Shown piece by piece: positions 16,468 through 25,567 of a DNA stretch of 44,792 nucleotides. Under the pieces are notes generated by a model. That model ran no database searches, was not told where the DNA came from, and saw nothing but the letters and a program-made list of their open reading frames with translations. The position numbers and the translations under genes were made by a program. The stretch's first letter is position 1; each line of letters begins with the position of its first letter. This DNA comes from Pseudomonas sp. PB120. Lineage in GTDB: Bacteria > Pseudomonadota > Gammaproteobacteria > Pseudomonadales > Pseudomonadaceae. The stretch lies in the NCBI RefSeq assembly GCF_009761815.1, contig NZ_RWIN01000049.1, positions 1 to 44,792 of the forward strand, given 5' to 3'.

Positions 16468-17445
16468 TTAGTGCCAAGGGTACTTTTGCTCCCAATTCCA
16501 CGCGTGCGTCACGATCTGTTCGAGTGACGCAAACCGCGGCTGCCAACCCAATACCGTGTAGGCCCTTCGTGGATCGGCCACGAGGCGTGGCGGATCGCCG
16601 GCGCGGCGTGGCGCTTCCCCGACGACGATGTCCTGCCCAGTCACCTGGCGCGCCGTTTCTATCACTTGCTGTACCGAAAACCCTTGCCCGTTTCCGAGGT
16701 TGAAGGCTGTGCTTACGCCTCCCGCCTGCAGATAGTCCACGGCCAGTGCGTGAGCGGCCACCAGATCGGCAACGTGCACGTAGTCGCGAATGCAGGTGCC
16801 ATCAGGCGTGTCGTAATCGCGGCCAAACACGGTAATGCTGGCGCGCCGGCCTGAGGCGGCTTGCAGGATCAGTGGCAGCAGGTGGGTTTCCGGTTCGTGG
16901 CGTTCACCCAGCTGTCCTTCAGGGTCCGCTCCGGCGGCATTGAAGTAGCGCAGGCAAACCGACTTCAGGCCGTAGGCGCGATCGAAGTCTTCAAGAATCT
17001 GCTCCACCATCCACTTGCTGCGGCCATACGGGTTGATCGCGGCCTTGGGGTGGTCTTCGTCGATGGGCACGTATTCCGGGTCGCCATAGACGGCGGCAGT
17101 CGAGGAGAAAATGAAATTTTTGACCCCCGCACGAACCATGGCTTGAAGGAGTGTCAGGGTGGCCGCCAGGTTGTTCTGGTAATACTTGCCCGGCTCGACA
17201 ACGGATTCACCCACCTGGATGAATGAGGCGAAGTGGAACACGGCATCAAAGTGTTCGTCGGCAAACAAACGGTCCAGGGCGGGCGCGTCGGCAATGTCCA
17301 GCTCGACCAGTCTGCCGCCCGTCAAGGCGCTGCGGTAGCCCGTGGAGAAGTTGTCTGCCACCACCGGTTCGTGACCCGCGCGCAGCAGGTGCTGCACCAT
17401 GTGCGAGCCGATATAACCTGCACCGCCAACCACCAAAAATTTCAT
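16468..17445 (-). CDS. galE: UDP-glucose 4-epimerase
   Basis: The 325-residue cytoplasmic enzyme interconverts UDP-glucose and UDP-galactose, here as sugar-nucleotide supply for the polymer. It is an extended short-chain dehydrogenase: NAD-binding GGAGYIGS at residues 7-14, catalytic S114-S115-T116 and the Y140-x3-K144 pair (YGRSK), with the substrate region FNAAGADPEGQLGE. The ATG at 17445 follows a perfect AGGAGG, so the upstream in-frame extension is not used. It is the last gene of a three-gene minus-strand block after the Wzy-like and glycosidase genes, 45 bp behind the latter. The sequence is close to canonical GalE of about 330-340 residues. Confidence 0.93.
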   Translation of the reverse strand: MKFLVVGGAGYIGSHMVQHLLRAGHEPVVADNFSTGYRSALTGGRLVELDIADAPALDRLFADEHFDAVFHFASFIQVGESVVEPGKYYQNNLAATLTLLQAMVRAGVKNFIFSSTAAVYGDPEYVPIDEDHPKAAINPYGRSKWMVEQILEDFDRAYGLKSVCLRYFNAAGADPEGQLGERHEPETHLLPLILQAASGRRASITVFGRDYDTPDGTCIRDYVHVADLVAAHALAVDYLQAGGVSTAFNLGNGQGFSVQQVIETARQVTGQDIVVGEAPRRAGDPPRLVADPRRAYTVLGWQPRFASLEQIVTHAWNWEQKYPWH

Positions 17446-17490
17446 CCTGTCCTCCTGGAAACTGTTGCCGTGCAACGGCGAAGTCGAGCG

Positions 17491-20106
17491 TCAGCGCGCG
17501 ACACTTTTTTTCAGAAACAGCCAATTGTTCGCTTGCCGGCCGTCGAGCTTGATCGTGTAGCGACCATCGGCGTAGGTCGCGGGCAGCTCTTTCATTTGCG
17601 CAAGGACGCCATGGGTGAACAGGGTCAGGCCTTGCGGTGCCTGAATGGTCAGCGTGCCTTCCACAGGTTCGACATAGAAGGGCGTCTTGCCGTCGTCTGG
17701 CGCGATGGCGCGGGCGCCCAGCGAAATGAGCAAATCCTGTGACTTGGCGACGGGCACGTTGTCCAGGCTCTGCACCACCACACTGGCGTTCGCCGTTTTC
17801 ATACGCACCTGGACGTTGCCAAGACTGATCGACTCGCCACCGATCCAGCCAGTGGCCGCCTGGGTGCGCGGCGTGTCGATGGTGTAGATGCCTTGTTTCC
17901 AGTTGCGCTTCAGTTCGCCGGTGTCGGTGGTGGATTCGGTGGCGTTGGCGTCCAGTAGCGACTGGTCGGGGTCATGAAACACCTGCGCATCGTTCGGGAT
18001 AATGCCCGGCTGCAGCCACGGCAATTCCGGCGTCTGCGGCATGGCGATCTGCAGCTTGCCTTTCTCCATGGCAGTGCGCAGCAGCGCAGAGTTGGCCGGC
18101 GAGATGTTCTGGTTGAACAGCGTGGCCGGTGTCGGTGCGAACACATACGTGGTGTTGGCTTCGCGGACATCGGCGCGGCGATACAGCAAGGCAGCGGCGG
18201 GCAGGGTGGCCAGTGTTGCCGGGTCGTTATAGGCGTGCCAGTTGCTGGCCGTCATCCATTCGCCGGTCAGCGGCTCCTGGCTGTAGGCGTATTGCATCAG
18301 TGCGTCCCAACCCTGGTGGCTGGCGGTGCCGGCGATGTAAAGCGGCAGCGAGTGGCGGTCGGGCGTCGGGAACGGTTCGTTGTTCCACTCGGTAACGGTC
18401 AAGGGTTTGCCGGTGACCTGGCCGGCGCCAATCCAGTCGAGCAAACCGGCGCTGGTAAGCGGGTTTTTCTCGAGCTGCCCGAGGCCGCCGTAACTGTGCA
18501 TGTCGATCACGTCACCGGAGGTCAGAGCCGGCAGGGAATTCAGGCCATCACCGCCCCAACTGCTGGTGGTCGCGATGGGCACCTTCACGCCAAGCGAGCG
18601 CAGGTGCTGAATCATGTCGACGTCGAAATTGCGTTCCAGATCGTTGAGGAACAGCTTGGACGGGCCGGGCTCCCAGGAACGCCAGGTTTGACCGGGCGGC
18701 AAGTCATGCTGCTTGGCAAAGCTCTCGGCCGCCTGCATGTAGAGCTTGCTGTGTTTCGGCACGTCCTTGTCGGGCAGCAGGGCATTGCCATAGTGATGGG
18801 TGACGTCGTTTTCGTTGGTGATCAGTACGGCCGCCACCGCCGGGTCGTCCTTGTAGGCGAGGCCGGTGTAGCTGTTGACGTGGGTCATGTAGGCCGCGGC
18901 AAAACGCTTCATTGCCTGTTGAATGGTGATGTTCACATAGGCGTAGCCTTTGAGGTCGGCGTTGCCGGCGCTGTTTTTCGGCATCTCTTCGAAGCCGAAA
19001 ATGTTGTCTTTTGCCGTAAAGGTGCGTTCGACGTGCATGTCGAGCCACACATAGATGCCTTCGTCTTTCAGGCACTTGATCCACCAGTCGATTTTTTTCA
19101 GCGATTCCGGGCTCAGTTGCTGGGTGTCTTTTGTGAGGCTGGGGTCGCCGAAAATATTCGGGCTGACCCACGGGGAATCATGGTGGTGAAGACGCACAAG
19201 ATTGAAGCCCAGTGCCGACAGGCGTTTGGCCTGCTGCTTGATGGCTTCGTCCGAGGTGCGGAACACGGCGTACGACGTGACGTTGGTGCCCCAGAAACGT
19301 GCCGGGGTGTTGTCGGCGAAGACCAGCTTTTCGCCGGACGCCTTGACGAAGCCGCGCTTGCCCGCCGGTTTTTCGTCGGCGTTGAGAAAGGACAGGTCCA
19401 CCGGGGAGGTTTTGAAGTCGAGCTTGTCTGTCGGCCAGCTCTTCGGGTCCGTCAGGCCGAAGCGCTCGGACGTGGTGGGGCCGAGGTCCACATCGCCCGC
19501 AAGGCTTAACGTGGCCTTGATGTTCTGCTGGCCAGGTTTGATCGTGTTTTTGTAGAAGAAAGCGCGCACTTCGGATTTGTCACCCGGCTCAAAGTACACA
19601 CTCGCCAGAGCCGGTTCAAAACGCATCTCGATGCGACGCCCTTGGGCATTCCCCCAGGACCAGCCTTTGTTGTCGGGGAGCAACACCGGCTCGCCCATCT
19701 CTCCGGTAATGAGCGCAGGGTCGAACTTGAAGACGACCCCGCCGCCCATCACGTTGGATTTCGTGCTGTGCGCATCCAGGGCGAAATTCCAGGTCAGCGT
19801 ATGCTCGCCTTCCTTCTGGATTTTCGTCGCCAGGTCGAAGTCCAGCGCCTTGTTCTGGCCGGTAAGCGAGTAATTGAACGGGGCATTTACCTTGAACTCG
19901 GTCGGAAAACCGGTCCATCCCCAGTTGCTCTCGAAGAACAGGAATGAAGACGCAACCGCCGGGTTGCCGCCATGCACCAGCGTCGGCAGGCCGCTCTGGT
20001 CATCGACGCTGGCTACCCAGTCCGAGGCCCAGGTGCCGGTCGGCCACAGGGAAAAAGACAACACAACCGGAAGCAGCAAGCGGGCGCTACGAAGAAAGGG
20101 GGCCAT
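17491..20106 (-). CDS. Periplasmic glycoside hydrolase, clan GH-A-like, of the exopolysaccharide locus
   Basis: The 871-residue protein has a signal peptide (RLLLPVVLSFSLWPTGTWA) and an N-terminal beta-rich domain (about 25-260). A central TIM-barrel-like domain (about 290-640) follows, starting KLVFADNTPARFWGTNVTSY. The putative acid/base is E432 (ITNEND) and the putative nucleophile is E573 (TVTEWNNE), the usual pair at the ends of strands 4 and 7 in clan GH-A. A C-terminal beta domain follows. The start lies 4 bp after the stop of the polymerase gene with no separate ribosome site, so translation is coupled. Family assignment (GH5, GH39 or another) is not certain. The role is probably trimming or turnover of the nascent polymer in the periplasm. 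Confidence 0.78.
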   Translation of the reverse strand: MAPFLRSARLLLPVVLSFSLWPTGTWASDWVASVDDQSGLPTLVHGGNPAVASSFLFFESNWGWTGFPTEFKVNAPFNYSLTGQNKALDFDLATKIQKEGEHTLTWNFALDAHSTKSNVMGGGVVFKFDPALITGEMGEPVLLPDNKGWSWGNAQGRRIEMRFEPALASVYFEPGDKSEVRAFFYKNTIKPGQQNIKATLSLAGDVDLGPTTSERFGLTDPKSWPTDKLDFKTSPVDLSFLNADEKPAGKRGFVKASGEKLVFADNTPARFWGTNVTSYAVFRTSDEAIKQQAKRLSALGFNLVRLHHHDSPWVSPNIFGDPSLTKDTQQLSPESLKKIDWWIKCLKDEGIYVWLDMHVERTFTAKDNIFGFEEMPKNSAGNADLKGYAYVNITIQQAMKRFAAAYMTHVNSYTGLAYKDDPAVAAVLITNENDVTHHYGNALLPDKDVPKHSKLYMQAAESFAKQHDLPPGQTWRSWEPGPSKLFLNDLERNFDVDMIQHLRSLGVKVPIATTSSWGGDGLNSLPALTSGDVIDMHSYGGLGQLEKNPLTSAGLLDWIGAGQVTGKPLTVTEWNNEPFPTPDRHSLPLYIAGTASHQGWDALMQYAYSQEPLTGEWMTASNWHAYNDPATLATLPAAALLYRRADVREANTTYVFAPTPATLFNQNISPANSALLRTAMEKGKLQIAMPQTPELPWLQPGIIPNDAQVFHDPDQSLLDANATESTTDTGELKRNWKQGIYTIDTPRTQAATGWIGGESISLGNVQVRMKTANASVVVQSLDNVPVAKSQDLLISLGARAIAPDDGKTPFYVEPVEGTLTIQAPQGLTLFTHGVLAQMKELPATYADGRYTIKLDGRQANNWLFLKKSVAR

Positions 20107-20110
20107 GGAA

Positions 20111-21637
20111 TTACCGGAGTTGGAGGTGGGCACTCGCAGTGACTGCAGGTGAGGTTTGCTTGAGCCTGCGCGCCATCTGGGCATAGGCAACGCCCAGTCC
20201 GGCCACGGACCAATACACCACGGGAATCACCGTGATGCTGCTGACGGTAACGATGGTGATCAAGACGCCAACCATCGTCGCCAGGAGCGCACGCCCAAGT
20301 CGGCGGGCCTCATCGTCTTTATTGGGGTAGGCACGTATTCCCTTGCGGATGCCCTGCAGGACACTGGCGAAGAACAGCACGAACAGCGCCAATCCAATCA
20401 GGCCGAACGACAGCGCTACACCGATATAGGTATTCACGATATCGATGATCCCCTGGCCCTGGGTCAAGGACTGCATTTCCGGGGTGTTACGGTAGTCGAA
20501 GGAGCCGAACCAGGGATTGCGCTGGATCACGATCACTGCGTTATCGAACAAGCGCTGGCGGTAGGTGATGTTCTCGACTTCCACCGTACCGATGAACGGC
20601 AGCAGGTCGAGCACTTTCTGTCCGCCCGGCACGACGGCCAGCAGGGGCAGGGCCAGCACGCCGGCCAGACCCAGCATCATCAAGCGTTTGACGGCTTTGC
20701 GGCCGGTGCCGATGAACACGATGATCAGGGTGGCCGCGCCGATCCATGGGCCACGTGACAGCGGCGCGAACAGGCCGCCGGCGAGCAGGAGCGCGCCGAG
20801 CGATCGTTGCATTTTGCTGCGCACATCCTCTTGCAAGTACAGGTAGAAGCCGATGGCGACACTGATGACGAAACCCAGTGCGATGGCCTGGCCGGTGGTG
20901 ACGCTGGCGCGCAATGAGCCGCCGCGGGTCAGGTAGCTGGACATTTCCCATTGCATGCCCATGGCTTCCGTCAGCGCGCTGTACAGCAGCCAGTTCTTGG
21001 CGAACTCGAACATGCCGAGCAGTGACAGGACCATCGCGGCGAGTACAAAACCCAACATAGCGTTCTTGAAATCGCTGAGGGTCTTCAGTGCCCGGCTGGC
21101 AACGTAATACGGTAAAAAAACTTCGAGGAACAGATACAGCGTTTGGCGCAAGGTATCGGTGACCGTGGTTTCGCGCAGGTAAAGCAGGCTCGTCAGCACG
21201 AGGCTGGCGGCCAGGAATTTATCAGGCCCGGTGCGCCCGAATGGCACTGTATCTGCTCGACTGCGCAGCGTCAGAAAAGCCGGCAGCAAGACGCACAATG
21301 ACAATAGGCGGACATGGTTGAGGGCAAAGAAATAGTTGACCATGCCCAGGCCGGAAATCTGCGCCGAAGCCGTCGGCACCAGAAACAGCAGCAGGAAAAA
21401 CAGCGCCACGGGGTTGCGTTCGCGCTTGCGTGCAACGATCAGGACGATAGCGGTGATGCCCGCATACACCCAGAAACTGTGCGAGATGAACGCCAGCACC
21501 GTCAGCGCAAACCATAGATTGCGGCGTCGGGTGAAGTCGTCGCGAGGGATCAAGTCCAATGCGGGTCGGCGTGCGAACAAAAAGACGACGCCGGCCAGCG
21601 CCAGGATTACGATTAACGCGCGAATATGTTCAGGCAT
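20111..21637 (-). CDS. O-antigen ligase/polymerase (Wzy-like) membrane protein
   Basis: The 508-residue inner-membrane protein has about 12 hydrophobic segments and a long periplasmic loop containing YRQRLFDNAVIVIQRNPWFG, the Wzy_C-type signature region. It also has LSRGPWIGAA just before it. These features fit polymerases that join repeat units on the periplasmic side. In this locus it is the only such protein, so it is the likely polymerase. The start at 21637 has a weak ribosome site. The glycosidase gene follows 4 bp after the stop and galE comes next. The gene is divergent from the flippase gene across a 98-bp promoter region with a plus-strand TATAGT at 21697-21702. Confidence 0.85.
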   Translation of the reverse strand: MPEHIRALIVILALAGVVFLFARRPALDLIPRDDFTRRRNLWFALTVLAFISHSFWVYAGITAIVLIVARKRERNPVALFFLLLFLVPTASAQISGLGMVNYFFALNHVRLLSLCVLLPAFLTLRSRADTVPFGRTGPDKFLAASLVLTSLLYLRETTVTDTLRQTLYLFLEVFLPYYVASRALKTLSDFKNAMLGFVLAAMVLSLLGMFEFAKNWLLYSALTEAMGMQWEMSSYLTRGGSLRASVTTGQAIALGFVISVAIGFYLYLQEDVRSKMQRSLGALLLAGGLFAPLSRGPWIGAATLIIVFIGTGRKAVKRLMMLGLAGVLALPLLAVVPGGQKVLDLLPFIGTVEVENITYRQRLFDNAVIVIQRNPWFGSFDYRNTPEMQSLTQGQGIIDIVNTYIGVALSFGLIGLALFVLFFASVLQGIRKGIRAYPNKDDEARRLGRALLATMVGVLITIVTVSSITVIPVVYWSVAGLGVAYAQMARRLKQTSPAVTASAHLQLR

Positions 21638-21735
21638 GGGTGATTGGACTTATTAATAGGTGAACGACAGCTACTAGTGGAATGGCAAAATGCGACTATA
21701 GTACCTTTCGTGCCATTTAGTCCGGGGTTGATGTT

Positions 21736-23112
21736 ATGCGGTCAGTTAATTTATCGCCACCGTTGAGCCTTCGCAGGCGAGCGATATCCGCCGGGGCATG
21801 GAATTTGGGGGCGATCGTTATCGCCCAAATCTTCCGTTTGGGCGGCAACCTGATTATGGCCCGCCTGTTGATGCCCGAAATGTTCGGCGTCATGGTGATT
21901 GCCACCACCGTGTCGGTGATTCTGCATTTGCTGTCCGATGTCGGCTTGCGCCAAAACGTTATCCAGAGCCCGCGTGGCGACGACCCCGTGTTTCTCAATA
22001 CCGTCTGGACCGTGCAGATCGTCCGCGGCTTTATTCTGTTTGCGTTCACGCTGGCGATCGCAGGTTTCGTCTGGTTTGCGCAAGTCATCAACCTGTGGGC
22101 ACCCCATTCCACTTACGCTTCGCCCGAGCTGCCGCTGGTGCTGGCGCTGACTGGTTTCTCCGCGATCATCTACGGTTTCCAGTCGACGAAAATCGACGTA
22201 GCCGTTCGCGCGTTCGAACAGAAAAAAGTCGTGCTCACCGAGTTTGCCTCCCAGATCGCCGGCCTGCTGGTGATGCTGGTCGTCGGCTATCTCACCCGTT
22301 CAATCTGGGCGCTGGTCGGTGCCGGCCTGATCTCGGCGCTGGTCAGCACGCTGCTGGGCCATTACTGGTTCAAGGGCCCGGCTAACCATCTGCACTGGGA
22401 CCGCGAGACCCTCAAGGAACTGATGGTCTTCGGCCGTTGGATTCTGTTGTCGTCTGCCGTGGGCGTATTGGCCATGAACGGCGATCGCATCTGGTTCGGC
22501 GGTACCATGACGGCTGCCGAACTGGGGGTTTACTCGATTGCCGTGTTGCTGCTGGGGGCGCTTCAACTCGCTGTGCAGCGGTTGGCCGGCTACGTGGCCT
22601 TGCCCGCTTTCAGCGAGGCCGCAAGGACCAATGACACGGCGCGCCTGCGCGCTTTGTATTACCGCTTCCGGTTGATGATCGACATCTTGTTGCTGTTCAG
22701 TCTCGGACTGCTCTGGGTCATCAGTCCATTGATCATCCACGTGCTTTACGATGATCGGTATGCCGGTGCGGGCGAGATGATGGCCATTCTTTCGGTGTCG
22801 TTTTTCACCCTGCGTTTCACGTTGGCGCATCAAGCCTGGCTGGCCTTGGGGCTTTCCAAATACCAGGCCATGGATAACATTATTCGTGCCGTCTCGTTAT
22901 GGGTGCTGTTGCCGGTGCTGCTGGCGATTGGCGGCGTGCAATACGGGATTTGGGGTGTGGCGCTGCATACCTTTCCTACACTTATACTGATCGTGTACGT
23001 CAACTGCCGGGTAGGGTTGTTCGATATCAAGCGTGAGCTGATTGTGCTGCCAATGATTGGGGTCGGGATGTTGTTCGGGGAGCTCGTGCTGGGCATTGCC
23101 AAGTGGCTTTGA
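21736..23112 (+). CDS. Wzx-type lipid-linked oligosaccharide flippase
   Basis: The 458-residue protein has 12 or more membrane helices and begins with an N-terminal RRAISAGAWNLGAIVIAQ segment typical of the polysaccharide transporter (PST/MOP) family. The motif RLLMPEMFGVMVIATT corresponds to the conserved loop between the first two helices. It should flip undecaprenyl-linked repeat units from the cytoplasm to the periplasm. It opens the second plus-strand block and is divergent from the Wzy-like gene. Wzx, Wzy, Wzz and a short Wza together make this a complete Wzy-dependent pathway. Confidence 0.9.
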   Translation: MRSVNLSPPLSLRRRAISAGAWNLGAIVIAQIFRLGGNLIMARLLMPEMFGVMVIATTVSVILHLLSDVGLRQNVIQSPRGDDPVFLNTVWTVQIVRGFILFAFTLAIAGFVWFAQVINLWAPHSTYASPELPLVLALTGFSAIIYGFQSTKIDVAVRAFEQKKVVLTEFASQIAGLLVMLVVGYLTRSIWALVGAGLISALVSTLLGHYWFKGPANHLHWDRETLKELMVFGRWILLSSAVGVLAMNGDRIWFGGTMTAAELGVYSIAVLLLGALQLAVQRLAGYVALPAFSEAARTNDTARLRALYYRFRLMIDILLLFSLGLLWVISPLIIHVLYDDRYAGAGEMMAILSVSFFTLRFTLAHQAWLALGLSKYQAMDNIIRAVSLWVLLPVLLAIGGVQYGIWGVALHTFPTLILIVYVNCRVGLFDIKRELIVLPMIGVGMLFGELVLGIAKWL

Positions 23113-23163
23113 TTTGACCCAGGTGCGGCTGTATTCACTTTCAGTGTCGGGGCGCTGCGAATC

Positions 23164-23361
23164 ATGAAAGAACTTGATTTGAATTCCTCTGCGATGGGGC
23201 GCAGAGGTTTCCTCCAGGCGTTTACCCTATTGAGTATTGGGGGGCTGGCATTCGGATTTTCCTCGGTGCTTGCCCGGCCGGCTGCTGCTGCTAAAACCGA
23301 GTTTGTCGTCATCAACGGGTGGGTGTTGCCCGCCCGGCATTTTCGGCACCCACAAGCATGA
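23164..23361 (+). CDS. Mini Tat-signal protein coupled to a GMC oxidoreductase
   Basis: The 65-residue protein contains a twin-arginine signal (GRRGFLQAFTLLSIGG, then a hydrophobic core and ARPAAAAKTE). Only about 20 residues remain after the likely cleavage (FVVINGWVLPARHFRHPQA). Its stop overlaps the start of the GMC gene in an ATGA, evidence that it is translated. Two-part sugar or alcohol dehydrogenases often have a larger Tat-bearing small subunit that carries the flavin subunit to the periplasm. This could be a minimal version. It could also be the remnant of a longer protein. The ribosome site is weak (CGGGGCG about 13 bp upstream). Confidence 0.6.
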   Translation: MKELDLNSSAMGRRGFLQAFTLLSIGGLAFGFSSVLARPAAAAKTEFVVINGWVLPARHFRHPQA

Positions 23362-24824
23362 TCAAAGACTACCAATCACAAAAAGAACTGCGCGACACCT
23401 ATGATTTCTGCATTGTCGGTGGTGGCCCCGCCGGCATTACATTGGCGTTGCGTTTGGCCGGTCAAGGCCGGCACGTGCTGCTCATCGAAGGTGGGGGGCA
23501 TGAGTATTCGCAAAATTCACAAGCGCTCTACACCTGCACCTCGTCAGGCTTGAATGCCTACGCCGAGGAAACTCGCCTGCGTTATCTCGGCGGGACGTCC
23601 AATCACTGGGCCGGGCGTTGCCGTCCCTTCGAGCCGTCTGACTTCGCTATCCCGCCGCCCATAGGTTTGCCCGGTTGGCCGATCGCGTTCTCCGAGATCG
23701 AGGCGCATCTGCCGGCGGCCATGGCGATCCTGGATCTTCCGCCGGATACCGGCTTCAAGACCATCAATGCGTCGATGGGTGACAAGGATTTTGAAGCGGA
23801 CCGCTTTCTGCTCAGCACGCCCACGCGATTCGCTCAAAAATATGCCAGCGAGCTGAACGAGACCGAGGGGCTTGATGTCTTCCTCAATTGCAACTGTGTC
23901 GATATTGAATTCGATGACAAGACTCATCGCGTAGCTGCCTTGGTCGTGTCTGATTACGCGCTGCAACGAGCGCGCGTGGTGGCGACGAATTTCATTCTGG
24001 CGACGGGTGCGATTGAAAACGCCAGGCAATTGCTCAACAGCGATTCGTTGGCTGCTGGCGGTGTCATCAGCAAGGACGGTTTCGCCGGACGGTGTTTCAT
24101 GGAACACCTGAACATGAGCCTGGGGACCTTCATCCTCAGGGACGGGCAGAGTACCGAGCCTCGGCAGTACTTCACGACCGATGCGTTTGTAGCGGAGTAT
24201 CGATCCGGCAAAGGGAACGTGTCGGCTCAGCTGCTTGATGAGGTCAGGTCCTATGGGCGCACGGCGGCGATCAAGAACTTTTTCGAGAACCTCACCTGCG
24301 AAATAGGGATGGCGCACAAGGTTGATTTCATTACCAAGTTCTATTGCCCTGGGGATGGAGTCATTACCACGTTGATCGAGCAGTTTCCCAACCGCGAAAG
24401 CCGCATTTCGCTACAAGAGGAGCGGGATGAGTTAGGCGTGCGCAAGGTCAACGTCAACTGGGCCCTGCGGACTGAGGACCGGCAAACCATCAAATGCATC
24501 GGGCTGGAAGTAGCCAAATGTTTTGCCGACGCGGGGCTGGGGTACGTCAAACTGGATGAGAGTGTTTATGACCTGACGCTGCCGCCGAAGGTCAATCCCC
24601 ATGCGCATCACATGGGCACAACGCGGATGGCCAGTTCCCCTGAATTCGGGGTCGTCGACGAAAACTGCAAGGTGTTCGGTACGCAGAATCTATACATGGC
24701 TGGCAGCAGCGTGTTTGCTACGGGCGGCGCCAGTAACCCGACCATGCCGCTTTTGCAGCTTGCATTGAGGTTGGCGGACTATCTTAACCAGCAAGCGGGG
24801 CCTGTGGTGGGCAGGTATTCCTGA
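23358..24824 (+). CDS. GMC-family FAD-dependent oxidoreductase
   Basis: The 488-residue flavoprotein has the dinucleotide-binding motif GGGPAG at residues 21-26 and the early FAD contact GGTSNHWAGRC. The GMC C-terminal part reads HHMGTTRM, then LYMAGSSVFATGGASNPTMPLLQLALRLAD, with a His and an Asn in the usual catalytic region. It oxidises an alcohol group, perhaps of a sugar residue or lipid-linked intermediate; the substrate is not readable. It has no signal peptide of its own and overlaps the Tat-signal mini-gene by ATGA, so export as a complex is plausible. It is followed by a 125-bp gap with a TTGACA at about 24913 before the acyltransferase gene. Confidence 0.85.
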   Translation: MIKDYQSQKELRDTYDFCIVGGGPAGITLALRLAGQGRHVLLIEGGGHEYSQNSQALYTCTSSGLNAYAEETRLRYLGGTSNHWAGRCRPFEPSDFAIPPPIGLPGWPIAFSEIEAHLPAAMAILDLPPDTGFKTINASMGDKDFEADRFLLSTPTRFAQKYASELNETEGLDVFLNCNCVDIEFDDKTHRVAALVVSDYALQRARVVATNFILATGAIENARQLLNSDSLAAGGVISKDGFAGRCFMEHLNMSLGTFILRDGQSTEPRQYFTTDAFVAEYRSGKGNVSAQLLDEVRSYGRTAAIKNFFENLTCEIGMAHKVDFITKFYCPGDGVITTLIEQFPNRESRISLQEERDELGVRKVNVNWALRTEDRQTIKCIGLEVAKCFADAGLGYVKLDESVYDLTLPPKVNPHAHHMGTTRMASSPEFGVVDENCKVFGTQNLYMAGSSVFATGGASNPTMPLLQLALRLADYLNQQAGPVVGRYS

Positions 24825-24949
24825 GTGGAATATTGTGATGATCTGAATATCGAGTGTTAGGGAGGAGCTATCCTTAGGGGGCTGCATCACCAAGAATCAG
24901 GGTGTATTAACCTTGACACGAATATCGCTGAATTTTTGAGGCTGAAAGG

Positions 24950-25567
24950 ATGATTGGTCTAATAAAACGCGCTATTGCTCATTACGCCAAAACGACAGGG
25001 CGTGGAACCTCACTCTATAAAAAGTTTTGCAGACCGTCCGGGTATGAATGGGCTGAGCATATGGCCAAATGGAACGGGCTGCACTCCATCGGCAAAGGGG
25101 TATGGATCAACCTAGGGTGCAACATCACCGACCCGGCGATGCTGCGACTGGGTGACAACGTCGGTTTGTCCGATTGCACCATCTTCGGCCACGACGGCAT
25201 CGTCCATGTGATCAATGCGCGTGACGGCACAAAGCTCGATTCTGTCGGCGGTGTCGATATTCGTTCCAATTCCTTTATCGGCCATGGCGCTATCATCATG
25301 CCGCGCGTGACGATTGGTCCGGATTCGGTGGTGGCCGCGGGCGCGGTGGTCCTCAGGGACGTTCCGCCGGGGACCGTGGTCGGGGGTAACCCGGCCCGGG
25401 TTATCTGTACGATGGAAACGCTGGTGAAGAATATCCAGGAGCGCTGCGCCGCTTATCCGTGGATGGACCTTATCGAGCAACGCAAAGGCGTTTGGGACCC
25501 GGAACTGGAACCCAAGTTGCAGGCAATGAGAGCAGAGTATTTTTTTGGTGAACAACCCAATGGTTAG
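24950..25567 (+). CDS. Hexapeptide-repeat acyltransferase (LbetaH)
   Basis: The 205-residue cytoplasmic protein has left-handed beta-helix hexapeptide repeats from about residue 55 to 150 (LGDNVGLSDCTIFGHDGI, DIRSNSFIGHGAIIMPRVTI, PDSVVAAGAVVLRDVPPG). The candidate catalytic His is in IGHGAIIM. The ending GNPARVI is typical of xenobiotic or sugar O-acetyltransferases. It probably acetylates a sugar of the repeat unit. AAAGGATG gives a good start. The glycosyltransferase gene overlaps its 3' end, so they are coupled. Confidence 0.85.
   Translation: MIGLIKRAIAHYAKTTGRGTSLYKKFCRPSGYEWAEHMAKWNGLHSIGKGVWINLGCNITDPAMLRLGDNVGLSDCTIFGHDGIVHVINARDGTKLDSVGGVDIRSNSFIGHGAIIMPRVTIGPDSVVAAGAVVLRDVPPGTVVGGNPARVICTMETLVKNIQERCAAYPWMDLIEQRKGVWDPELEPKLQAMRAEYFFGEQPNG

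Noticed and set aside
17974..19509. Plus-strand frame of about 511 codons opposite the glycosidase
   Set aside because: The glycosidase has a signal peptide, catalytic pair and coupled start; the opposite frame shows no motif.
20111..21637. The Wzy-like protein as the missing exosortase
   Set aside because: It has a Wzy_C-type loop and about 12 helices; I see no Cys-Arg-His catalytic pattern of exosortases.
22300..22833. Minus-strand frame inside the flippase gene
   Set aside because: Gln- and Arg-rich shadow of membrane helices; no supporting signal.
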